Assembly (NCBI GenBank): GCA_947652115.1
Contig: OX393567.1
Location: forward strand, 2,347,952-2,411,951
Origin: Blastomussa wellsi
Taxonomy: Eukaryota; Cnidaria; Anthozoa; Scleractinia; Plerogyridae
Direction: 5' to 3'
Length of the DNA stretch: 64,000 bases
The position numbers and the translations under genes were made by a program. Under the pieces are notes generated by a model. The model was given only the letters and a program-made list of their open reading frames with translations, was not told where the DNA came from and searched no databases. How positions within the stretch are numbered: the first letter of the stretch is position 1; every line of letters starts with the position of its first letter. Of this stretch, positions 50,169 to 61,542 are shown one piece after another.

Positions 50169-50747
50169 GCATTTAGTAAACATAAAATAAAACCGCGTAT
50201 GAGAATAATGGTCTTCGCTCTATGGCCTCTATTGTTATTGTGTTTATGTATTGTTGCTTATGACATCCGTACCTCCCCACGGAGAGTCCAAAAACATTTT
50301 GAAAGTTATGTACTCATTACTTCAGGCTTATCTCCCGTTGTAACTTAATAACTAGGCTTGCCTACAGGTCGAGCTCACAGAGCAGAAGCGAACGACTTTG
50401 AGATAGACTACTTGATAACTCAGTATAGACATCTCAGAGAATCAACGTTTAAACATGCTAGAGATGGATTGTGTTAAGCTTCTCTTTTTACTGGCATAAT
50501 GCTTGCAGTATAACATATATATATATACTGGCTTACCCTTTACATAGTTTGTTCTTTATTGTGGCGTTTTCAAGGCAATCAAAGTTCAACGAAAATAGTT
50601 CTTAGTAAAGTTTGTGTTCAAGGAAAGAAACTTACTGTGCTGGAGCTCAGTAGAAAATCAGACGTAAAATCGTCCATTTGCAGCCCAGTTTGATAATTTC
50701 TTTCATCTGCTTTAAATTTGTCCTTCTTCATTGAAACTGTAGTTGTT

Positions 50748-50908
50748 AAGGGAGCAGTGTCACGCTATTTTTAGTAACACATCGCAAATCCAAGGATAGA
50801 AGTTGCATGATAATTATGAGAATTCATTTGAAAGACTATCGTAAAATAGTTCAAAATTTAGCTAATTCTGACCAAAATCGTGTTAAACTCCGTGATACTT
50901 CCCCTTCA
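50748..50908. repeat. MITE with AAGGGAGC..GTCACG ends
   Basis: The ends AAGGGAGCAGTGTCACG and CGTGATACTTCCCCTT are imperfect inverted repeats. Interior AT-rich and non-coding. Confidence 0.55.
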
Positions 50909-51077
50909 AAGTAGCCGATTAGCGATTAGCATTTCGATCGATTGGGTTCAGAGTGCATTTAGAAAAATAGAAGATTTGATCTTACAGCTAATTTAAAGAA
51001 AAACTATTGCTTGCACTAACGTTTAAAACTTGAGAGTAGGAAAACATCTAAATCTGAGAAATCCCATCACAAGTAAA

Positions 51078-51302
51078 GAGCCCCTCCCAGGGGGGGGGGG
51101 GGGGTGCATGTTCCCAAGATCCCTTAACCTTTTTGGATTTTATCCCTTGTTCCCCATTACTAAAACCCCTTGTTCCCAAAAATGATGCCAACAATCTAGT
51201 CAAGAGTTCCCCTGTTCCCTGAAAATAATTTGAAAATATCCCCTGTTCCCTGAAAATAAATACTACAGTTCCCGTGTTCCCTAAAACCCCTGGGAGGGGC
51301 TC
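51078..51302. repeat. Inverted-repeat element rich in TTCCC motifs
   Basis: The ends GAGCCCCTCCCAGGGG and CCCCTGGGAGGGGCTC are perfect inverted repeats. Inside, TTCCC motifs (variants of CCTTGTTCCC) recur six or more times and a 15-G run follows the left end. Confidence 0.7.
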
Positions 51303-51552
51303 AGTAAAATTCACAACAGAATTCCACGTTTAATTCAAGCATGGGAATTAAGCGCAGAAAAATAATGTATTTTGACTAATAAATAAGTATATTTTTTTTC
51401 AAACCTCAGACAAAATTGAAGCTACATTTCTGGTCAGGATCACACAAGTTTTGGTGGACAAGCACCTATGGTTCTTATTTTCCTTTCTAGTACTTCCGCG
51501 CTGCTTCTCTTTATATATATGTCTTTTTTATTGTTTGTTTGTTTTCTTTTAG

Positions 51553-51780
51553 CTTACAACATGTGCAGAAGGGAACTCAAATGCATTAGACAAGTCAAAA
51601 CAAGCTGGAACTCAAAATGTGTTAGACACGTCAAAACTAGTGGGAACTCAAAATGGATCAGAGAAGTTAAAACAAGAGGAAACTCAAAATGGATCAGAGA
51701 AGTTAAAACAAGAGGAAACTCAAAATGGATCATACAAACTAAAACAAGCGGGAACTCTAAATGGATCAGACAAGTTTAAA
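51553..51780 (+). CDS. Possible coding exon at the start of the minisatellite
   Basis: A strong pyrimidine tract and acceptor (TTTGTTTTCTTTTAG) end at 51552. The frame from 51553 reads LTTCAEGNSNALDKSKQ and runs into regular 12-residue hydrophilic repeats (GTQNGSEKLKQE) until the first 37-bp unit. An alternative frame from 51468 begins with a hydrophobic, signal-anchor-like segment and reads the repeats as KTRGNSKWIREV. Which frame, if any, is used cannot be decided. No known family. Confidence 0.3.
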
Positions 51781-53830
51781 ACAAGAGGGAACTCAAAATG
51801 GATCAAACAAGTTAAAAATAGCGGGAACTTAAAATGGATCAGACAAGTTAAAAATAACTTAAAATGGATCAGACAAGTTAAAACAAGAGGCAACTCAAAA
51901 TGAATCATACAAGTTAAAACGAGGGAACTCAAAATGGATCAGATAACTCAAAACAAGAGGGAACTCAAAATGGAACAAACAAATTTAAAACAAGAGGGAA
52001 TTCAAAATGGATCAGACAAATTTAAAACAAGAGGGAACTCAAAATGGATCAAACAGGTTTAAAACAAGAGGGAACTCAGAATGGATCAGACAAGTTTAAA
52101 ACAAGAGGAAACTCAAAATGGATCAAACAAGTTTAAAACAAAAGGGAACTCTAAATGGATCAAACAAATTTAAAACAAGAGGGAACTCAAAATGGATCAG
52201 ACAAGTTAAAAATAGCGGGAACGTAAAATGGATCAGACAAGTTAAAACAAGTGGCAACTCAAAATGAATCATACAAGTTAAAACGAGGGAACTCAAAATG
52301 GATCAGATAAGTCAAAACAAGAGGGAACTCAAAATGGATCAAACAAATTTAAAACAAGAGGGAACTCAAAATGGATCAAAGAAGTTTAAAACGAGAGGAA
52401 ACTGAAAAAGAAACAAACAAATTTAAGACGAGAGGGAACTCAAAATGGATCAAACAAGTTTAAAACAAGAGGGAACTCAAAATGGATCAAACAAGTTTAA
52501 AACAAGAGGGAACTCAAAATGGAACAAACGAGTTTAAAACAAGATGGAACTCAAAATGGATCAGATAAGTCAAAACAAGCGGGAACTCAAAATGGATCAA
52601 ACAAGTTTAAAACAAGAGGGAACTCAAAATGGATCAAACAAGTTTAAAACAAGAGGGAAGTCAAAATGGATCAAACAAGTTTAAAACAAGAGGGAACTCA
52701 AAATGGAACAAACGAGTTTAAAACAAAATGGAACTCAAAATGGATCAGACAAGTTTAAAACAAGAGGAAACTCAAAATGGATCAAACAAGTTAAAACCAG
52801 GGAACTCAAAATGGATCAGATAAGTCAAAACAAGAGGGAACTCAAAATGGATAAAGCAAGTTTAAAACAGGAGGGAACTCAAAATGGATCAGATAAGTCT
52901 AAACAACCGGGAACTCAAAAATGGATCAAACAAGTTTAAAACAAGAGGGAACTCAAAATGGATCAGACAAGTTTAAAACAAGAGGAAACTCAAAATGGAT
53001 CAAACAAGTTTAGAACAAGAGGGAACTCAAAATGGAACAAACGAGTTTAAAATATGCGGGAACTTAAAATGGATCAAACGAGTTTATAAGAAGAGGGAAC
53101 TGAAAATGGAACAAACAAATTTAAGACAAGAGGGAACTCAAAATGAATCAAACAAGTTTAAAACAAGAGGGAACTCAAAATGGATCAAACAAATTTAAAA
53201 CAAGATGGAAGTCAAAATGGAACAAACGATTTTGAAACAAGAGGGAACTCAAAATGGATCAAACAAGTTTAAAACAAGATGGAACTCAAAATGGATCAAA
53301 CAAGTTAAAACCAGGGAACTCAAAATGGATCAGATAAGTCAAAACAAGAGGGAACTCAAAATGGATAAAGCAAGTTTAAAACAGGAGGGAACTCAAAATG
53401 GATCAAACAAATTTAAAACAAGATGGAAGTCAAAATGGAACAAACGATTTTGAAACAAGAGGGAACTCAAAATGGATCAAACAAGTTTAAAACAAGATGG
53501 AACTCAAAATGGATCAATTAAGTCAAAACAAGCGGGAACTCAAAACTGGATCAAACAAGAAGGAACTCAAAATGGATCATACAAGTTAAAACAAGAGGGA
53601 ACTCAAAATGGATCAGATAAGTCAAGACAAGAGGGAACTCAACGTGGGTCAGACAAGTCAAGACAAAAGGGAACTCAAAATGTATCAGACAAGTCAAGAC
53701 AAGAGGGAACTCAAAATGAGTCAGACAAGACAAGACAAAAGGGAACTCAAAATGTATCAGACAAGTCAAGACAAGAGGGAACTCAAAATGAGTCAGACAA
53801 GTCAAAACAAGAAGGAACTCAAAAATGGAT
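51553..53830 (+). repeat. Minisatellite of 36- and 37-bp units
   Basis: More than 55 units of the type AACAAGAGGGAACTCAAAA + TGGATCAGACAAGTCA. Units near both ends (about 51580-51770 and 53540-53825) are 36 bp, keep frame and encode a 12-residue repeat (GTQNGSDKSKQE). Most interior units are 37 bp because of one extra T (GTTTAAAA), which shifts frame each time and creates TAA stops. A coding repeat seems to have expanded through a frame-breaking variant. Confidence 0.9.
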
Positions 53831-53993
53831 ACAGGATCCAGGTTTATACGAAGGGGAAAGATTGAAGGAACCGTCAATCTTTGATATGAAAATACATTTT
53901 GGACGGAAACCTTTCAATGTACACGTTGCACCTCTTGTCACCCCCCAAATGTTAAACGAGCGCTCCATGCAGAGAGAGCAGTGTTTGTATTGA
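53540..53993 (+). CDS. Possible coding exon at the end of the minisatellite
   Basis: An open frame of in-phase 36-bp units (EGTQNGSDKSRQ, EGTQNESDKTRQK) leaves the repeat at 53825 and continues about 55 residues with unique sequence (WIQDPGLYEGERLKEPS, GRKPFNVHVAPL), stop at 53991-53993. Serine/lysine/glutamine-rich, no domain recognised. The same peptide frame at the other end of the array supports a once-continuous protein. It could equally be fortuitous, because the minus strand is also open here. Confidence 0.3.
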
Positions 53994-54375
53994 ACCGTTT
54001 TGACTTTATTGGCCAAATATTCTGGCCAGAATTCGCTCGAATGCGAGTCGGCACACGCCTCGTATACTGTAATTTTCCCACGTTTTCTAGTACGCCTGAT
54101 TCGAAATACACCTGGGATATCCTATTAGAATCCGGCCTGTTTTTCCATATTCAATATTGAACACTCCACGGGGCACTTCACGCATTCAACTCGAATACTC
54201 TTGAATACTCCAGGTGTACTTCACGTATAGCGTACGCCTTGAATACTCTAGGATTCTATGGCATAATGACACATTCGAGGCAAGAATACTCTAGAATATT
54301 TTTCATTTGGCGCGGTGTTTTTTTTTTGTTTTTCACCTCCATCTATCCATCAAACGGTCACTAACATGTAGTTTC
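53994..54375. other. Unassigned DNA
   Basis: Contains irregular repeats of GAATACTC-type strings (54160-54300). No gene. Confidence 0.35.
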
Positions 54376-54535
54376 AAAGTGGCTGATCCAAAGGAGGGGA
54401 GGTCTGGGGCCCCCTTCCCTAACCGAATATTTTGTTTTTACTACTTGTTTCACGCTGAAATTCTCACATCGACTGGAACGCTCAACTGAGTCAAAGTTTG
54501 GGCCCCTCTATCACAAATTCCTGGATCCGCCCCTG
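54376..54535 (+). repeat. MITE with CTGGATCCGCCCCTG end
   Basis: The right end is identical to that of the element at 16596-16756. The left end (GTGGCTGATCCAAAGGAGGG) is a degenerate complement. The interior differs (GGGCCCCC...GGGCCCCTC), so it is a relative rather than a copy. Confidence 0.55.
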
Positions 54536-54851
54536 TTGCATATGGATTACAATGCGACACAACGATAAGCAAAGCATGTCTTTCTTTTTTCACGGAATTG
54601 CGCTACGCGGACCTACTAAATTTACCCTGTTTACGGTTACCGTATTTCTTTTTTTAATTTTTTATGATATTTTATTATTTACGTGGTTGTTTTGTTCAGT
54701 TCTGGTCCCCCTCTCTGTGACAGAGATAGGGGTTAGAACTGGTTGTTATTCAACAACATCTGTGTTGTATTGTAGCTTAAGACTTACGATACGAACAAGG
54801 TATGGCGCTTTCTTCATGTCTACTTTTAAATTTACTCATTTTCCGAAATTA

Positions 54852-55085
54852 GGGGGTGTTCATATAATACCGGCGCAACTTTCATTCCGGTGCGAAAAGG
54901 AAAAATTGGGGTGAGTTTTAATTACACTGCCTTAATAAAGGAAAATGAGACGAACAGTCATACCGCGTTTACATGACACCGGAATGAATTTTCGTACAGG
55001 AATGAAAATCTCGCTCCGGTGCAGGAACCGGGGAGACCTCGCGCCGGTACGGCGAAAGTCGCCCCGGTATCATGTAAACACCCCC
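54852..55085. mobile_element. PIF/Harbinger-like MITE with TTA duplication
   Basis: The ends GGGGGTGTTCATATAATACCGG and complement of GGGGGTGTTTACATGATACCGG are inverted, flanked by TTA at 54849-54851 and 55086-55088. A 3-bp TWA duplication is the signature of PIF/Harbinger. Confidence 0.8.
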
Positions 55086-55088
55086 TTA

Positions 55089-56568
55089 GTTCGAATCAGC
55101 TCATTGTTGACTAGTCTTGTGAACTGGGGATTTTTTCAGCCCATTTACGAAACTTTTCCGTACTAATGAGCCCCTTACCACACTTTCCGTTATTTTAGCC
55201 ATCCCAAAACCCCTTATAAAGTTGTAAAGCCCAGGGACATTGTGGTATCTCGTTGCAAACGTCCCCGCATGAACGGTTTTACATATCTAGCATGTTGACA
55301 GCAACAGCACTCGTTTACCCTACACGTAGCTTGTGCTTTATTCTGATGTTTCAAGGCATCAAAAGTTCACTTAAAATTTTCACGAAAATAGTTTCTTGGT
55401 TTCGGTTGTGTATTTAGGCAAAGAAGGAGATTTATTTTACAAGGAATTAGAGCATATCGCCATTGAAATTAAGACACGAGATTACAATAAGTGTTGGGCT
55501 ATTTGTTCAAAAGCCAGATTATCGTTATTACCTGGATAACTAACAGTTAATTAAAATAAGTACTTTAATTTTAATAACTCCGGTTCACTAGCATAAGGTC
55601 ATATACAAAGTATACTCTCCAACAGAACGGAATTTTTAAAAACTCTGCACGGCCTCGTGCCCCGGACGATTGCTCGGTCCAGACCTGAGGGTTAGAGCTC
55701 CACACCACAACTAGAGATAAAGAAACGTTTTGGTGACCGTTGCGAAATCTGACGATCAGGTTCTCGAAGACAATAGGGCGTTTTCACTCCTGTTACCAGT
55801 AGCCATAGTTTTGTACTGAGACAAGAGACGATATTTTCCTAAAATAGAGTTCAAATCCCGGAGGATTAGGTTTAGAATGCAAATATGGATGCGATGACGT
55901 CATTTGTTATGATCCAATAAAAAAACAGCAACGGAAAATTTTCACGCCATAATAGCGAGACTAGGTATTGTTGCTTGGAAACTCGGAATGGATACCGCGG
56001 GCTCAGCCAGTTCTTGAGGGAGGGTCTTGGCTCAACAGGAACCTATAACCCCAACTCAACACTAACGTAAATGCCTATTTGATCGTGGCCACTGACAATA
56101 TGAGCTACTCAAATAAATTTAGCAGTTAACTCATTAAAATAAATAATTAATAAAAAAACAAATAAATAAAAATAAAAACAATCTAAATAAATCGGTAGAG
56201 ATGCGTAGAACGCGCAGACATTCTCTCATTGGCGAACAAGATCCTGAGAACAAGTCAGTCGCACGTCACAAAACAGTGATGTCGTGAGTTCACCGTAAAA
56301 GAACGCAAGAGTGTTGTACATACTGACGTTCATTTAGGAACTAAATTATTGTGTATACAATATATCAAGGGAGCAAAAAGGCACTTCGTAAAAAGAACTA
56401 GTATGTTTAAAACAGAGCAATCTAATTTATTGTTCTTGTTATTATTATTATTGCCACTCGGCCTAAAACAAAATAACTTCCGTACTTTTTATTCGGCAAC
56501 AAACAATATTCCCGTTTTTCCATTTCAGACAATTTACCCATCCCTAATACACAATCTTAAATTATTTA
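55089..56568. other. Intergenic DNA and tetraspanin 3' UTR
   Basis: The 3' UTR of the tetraspanin gene extends left from 56568 for an unknown length. The rest has no supported gene. An A/T-rich AAATAAATAAA-type run lies at about 56140-56185. Confidence 0.35.
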
Positions 56569-56628
56569 TTATATCTTCTCGTATCCAATAGATCGGAACA
56601 GACAAACGGCGCATATAACTCCCAGAAT
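56569..56628 (-). CDS. Tetraspanin exon 7
   Basis: 20 codons after TTTCTTTGCAG|: ILGVICAVCLFRS then GYEKI and TAA. End of TM4 and the cytosolic tail. Confidence 0.92.
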   Translation of the reverse strand: MLGVICAVCLFRSIGYEKI

Positions 56629-59600
56629 CTGCAAAGAAACAGAACAGTGGTCAATTTCAGATTCCCCTTGAAATACCGTACAATTAATCGCTCAGGACCA
56701 TAAGGTTTTTGTTTCGTGGGAAAGGGGGGCGGGGAAGGGGGGATAAATACAAGGGGGTTATTATCTTCAGGAAATTGGAGGGAGCATATTTTTAGAGTTG
56801 AAAACGTCTACAGCTCGACAAGATTTATTTCACCTTGGAACTAACCGCAGAAAACGTACCTGTAAAATAGCTATTCCAACACCAATTCCTCCGATTACAG
56901 CCATTCTCCCTTTGACGAATTCTTGAAGTGCTTTTGAACAACCCTGAAAACAACCGAGGCATGGGCAATTTTGCATCCGCTTTATTTTCGTTTCGTTTCC
57001 TCAGAAAGGAAACGGTATTACTTTGACTTCAGGAGTGAACTATTTACATAGCTGTTAGAATATCCAATCAGAGTAAACTTCGTACTTGGTAATGTGAACA
57101 CATGTTATTGAGACGTTGTTAAAACTATCGTAACAAACCCAAAAGGCAATTAGAATGTGTCAGAAGTTGAAAGTTCTTGCGACTGAACTGATTCTTGGAT
57201 TGCGTGCTAAGTTGTAATGCAAATATTGCGGCAAATTTTCAGCTATTGGCAACTTGGGGATAACTATTTACATAGCAGTTACACTATCCAATCAGAGTAA
57301 CGTGCCCACTTCGCTTTGTAAACACGTTCCTGCGAAAAAAAAAAACACTGGCGAACACAATATAGCCTGCATATTAAAAACTGCATGGCGGGAATGTTTT
57401 GATTGAGTGACAGAGCATGCCAGCTCTCCTCAACTTCTCGATCCAACATGTCATTCCGTAAAAACGAAACACTATTTCTTTTTTGGAAAAGCTCCTTGTT
57501 CAGCCTCATACCCTTACTAATATTTCCTGTGCACGCGAGGAAAACAGTCTGAGGCGAAATGTAATCTGACTGGCACAAGCCTATTATAAGGCCTGTTGAA
57601 ACAGACAGATCAACAGACAGTCAGTCGGCAGTCAGTAAGACAGACAGACCGGTGAAGACAGTAGCAACTCAAATCAGAAGTTGTGGCCTTACTGGAATAA
57701 CGAAAATTCGAAATATTGCTAAATATTTTAAAGTTTAATACAATATGCGTTGTTTGATCTCATTTTTTACTTGCTGGTACCATGAAAAACACCATCATCT
57801 TGGTTGAGTGCTCCTTGCTGATTTCCTTACAATTCTACGTTACTCTTCGTTCATAGACGGTTTAATCTCCCCGAATGCACCATTCACTGTTAATCCGACA
57901 GGTGGGATGGAGGTCGGTTCTGGGTTGGGCATTTGTGGATGAAATTTCTTGAACTAAAAAACAATGCTGGCATACTCACCTCTTGATAGATGTCTTCGGC
58001 TTTGGCCGACACGCTGCATTTTGAAGCCTTCTTTTTGCAGCACGACTCAGGGAAAGGTTCCGATTGGCCGCTTTTCTTGTACCACGTTGTGTTCTTCCAG
58101 TCAGACGGGCCCGAAACACCACAGCACTTCAACTGCCGAGCAATGAAAAACCTTAGCTTGTCAGTATTTTGGAAATACCATCTTTTGTGCTGTAGGAAAC
58201 GTACAGGGATTTTGTTTCACTGAACGAGGCAGAAGACTACACATAATTGGAAAAAAATTCTACTACATGCCATAAAATGATGAAATGAACTATACTGTAG
58301 CCAATCATAATCCAGATACAATCAAAACTGTATTTAACATGCAAGTCACATTTGGGAGAGACGCTGTACTCCGGATCAAGTGGTCTGGGTTCTAGTCCAG
58401 GTCAGAACCACTCAAAGGTACCTTATTGTGTCCTTTGGTAAGACGCTTTCCTCTCGTGGTGCCTCTTCACACATGCAAGTGGGAACCGGCGATTTAAATT
58501 CCGTCGGTGTTCCTGCGCTGGACTAGCACCTCATCCAGGGGGAATAAAAATGCTCATTAGGCTTGAAGGCAGCCTTGATCCTTACCGTTTAGTAATACCA
58601 AAAGCTAGGAATACATGTAACAGAAGAGCTTATTTTAACAAGAAATAAATTTTGAAATACAACTTACATCTTGTTGCGCCTTATCAATAGCCTCCGTTAG
58701 TTTCTTGTGATCGTCCTCTCCGTATTCGTTCGTGATAGTTTTGTTCACCATGCTTTCTATCTTGCTAATAACCTGAAATGAAAATCATCGTCAATCGATC
58801 GCTATCAGCCAAAACCATAATTTACAGACTTGCTGCAGCATTGCTAAATCCACAAAACCATATCATCAAAATTAGCGGCTAGTTACTGTTTGACTGGCAA
58901 CCTCGTTCCCAGGGTCTCCTCCCGGAGCGAAACAGGGGGCGGGAAGATGAGAGACCCTTGGAACGAGGTTGTTTGACTGGTTAATTGTAAAAAGAAGTGC
59001 GGAAAAGCTCAACTTAAGTTACATTTTCTGATTGAAATTTCTGGCAAAACGTTAAGGGCCTTTAAGTAATAAAAACAATACTGGGAAGTTCTTCCATGCA
59101 CGATCGAGCCTCATCGCTTTACACAGGGAAGAATAAAACTTATACCTTGTCCCTTTGAGCATAAGCCATGATTCCAGAGGCAATCTCCAAAATGAATATC
59201 AGCATAACCAGGAATGAATACTGCGTTAAAAACATAGAAAGACCATAAAAATATATTCTTTTAGTTGTTAATTAGCTTGTATTGTTTTGATTCCCAATGG
59301 GGTATAAACATTAGGGTTATAAACTACTCCTTCTGACTAGGGAGCAGGCTTGGCGCAGTGGTGAGAGCGCTCGCCTTCCACCAATGCGTCTCGTGTTCGA
59401 TTCCCGGTGCCGGCGTCATAAGTGGGCTGAGTTTTGTTGTTGTCTCTACTCTGCTCCGAGAGGGCTTTCCCCTCTCCACAAAAACAAACATAAAGTTCCA
59501 TATTATTACGTAGCAGTTTACTCGAGGCTGTTTTTTTGGCAATATAGTGTGTCTTTCATTGCAGCTTGATGTGATTAGATTTCTCCCAACAACGCCAAAT

Positions 59601-61499
59601 AAACAAGAAAACCAACAATTATTTGTAATTAGTAACACTTTGAAAGACAAAATGGCACTAATAGATAACAAATCCCACAAATGTAATGTCACGTGATGAC
59701 CACGTCTAATATTTGTGCAAAACGATTATAAGGCCAGGTAGGGTACACAAAAAAATAACAGCTAGTTTTGCCTCGCCTTAGAGTCCAAACATTACCTTTC
59801 ATATTCCATTTGTTACAGGAAAAGTAACCCCTTCGTAAATAAAACTGATGCCCCTTCACATGCAGGCACAGAAGGGATATTGCACCCTTTCTCTTACCTT
59901 TTTACTAGAATTAGACGCATCGACCGTTGAGTGTGACTGTTCATATAGCCATCAGCATGAAAAAGGTACGCCTTATAAGCGGGGCCTTCTCGAATAGGAC
60001 ACTATAGGAAGTCCCCTGCCCGTCCCCCGGTTTCACGACCAATCAAAGCACGCGTTATATTTTCACAATGTTATAAATCGTTTCATCTTACCAGTAGAAG
60101 CAGCCATTTCTTTTCTTTCATCACGCCACAGCAGCCGATAGCTCCGATTACCATTACCATTGCTCCCGCGGCTATCAAAATGTTCGCGGCAGTCTTGAAG
60201 CCACCTTCGTCCATGAGCCCCGAGTAATTACTGGCGCTTACTCGTGCAAAGATCCCCACGGACATGACTGCAATACCGGCGGCCTGGAACCAAGTATAAC
60301 CCAAACGTTTTCAATTGACTCCGCGGATGAACGTGTCGCGCGTGTGCATGACGTCACGAACACTCGAGTTTCACCCGAGGTGTCATCGTCAGCAAGGGAA
60401 GCTATGACCGTACTTACGATGCTTGTAGCACAAAGTGGAAGCAAACTTATTGACAGTTAATAAAGAACATAAACGGTTCCTCTAGTTTATTCAGGGGTTT
60501 CTTTAAAATTAAAATTGCCACATTGTTCACATTTTCAGTTCATTCTCTTGTTTTCCACGGGTGTCTTTCAATCTGGTTTCCAGAGCCCGGTAACGCATTG
60601 GAACGCACAAAAGAGGCTTTGGTTGCTTACACTTTGCGCACGAAACCAATTGGTCCACAGATTGGTCAAATAGAACGAAAATAAAAAACTGGAATTTTCG
60701 AATGAGATTTGGCTCCTGATGCTAAGCTGAGTAACCGCGTGACGGGTTTAATCTGGAACAAATGATAAAGCACATTTTCCGTTTGCACATTCCGGTTGTA
60801 AATCAGTTACTACCCTTAAGAAGTTCTGTTTCTTTTGGAAATTTTCCATTCGGGTAAACCAAAATGGTTCAGTCGATGCTTTTAGTCAAAATCGTCACCT
60901 TTATATCGGCCATGCTTGAATCTGGGCATATGGTGGTGTAGAATTATCACAACTGACACCATAGTATAGACCCCGCATGCATAAATGGCTGTCAGTTTAA
61001 AACTCATTTTGCATTCATTTGAATTAGCCTCACTAACCTCGTTTTTGAGCAAGTAAGTCAAAAGAAGTTTTACTCTTAAACGAAGTTAGTGAGACTATTT
61101 AAATACATACAAAAGAATTTTGAATTTGAAACCATTTATTCCTAAGGTCTATTGACTAATGTTTTAAACCTGTGCGTTTAGCATTATGGCTCCACAGCGT
61201 TCGATCACTTCCAGAGCCCACGTTATCTTTATCCAGCGGACCAAAGTGATCGCAGCCTCTGGGGAGCCTCTGGGAACATTCGTGGCCCGCCCATGTTTCC
61301 CTGTTTTGCCACACGGAAAGCATTTCTTTTCAGTGTTAATTTTTGTCTTCGAGAACCAAAATTCTACACGGCAGAAACATTTCGTGTTTCCGCGTGGCAA
61401 GGAAACGGCTTTCCTCGTTTTGCCAGTCCTTTAGCATTTTACATCGAGAAAAACCGCTAATCTTTTCCATTCAAGAATTCTTCATCTTGCAAAATCTGA

Positions 61500-61542
<43 letters not shown>

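Noticed and set aside
51553..53830. CRISPR array
   Set aside because: The units abut without unique spacers and the genome is eukaryotic; it is a minisatellite.
53551..53877. 108-codon minus-strand frame with periodic LVLTCLIHFEFP
   Set aside because: This is the complement of the in-frame 36-bp minisatellite, so periodicity is automatic.
55850..55885. Isolated T-arm-like string GTTCAAATCCCGG
   Set aside because: No A box or cloverleaf upstream.
61180..61275. Relative of the 9551-9783 element (GATCGCAGCCTCTGGGG)
   Set aside because: Only one end resembles it over about 20 bases; no matching inverted end or target duplication.
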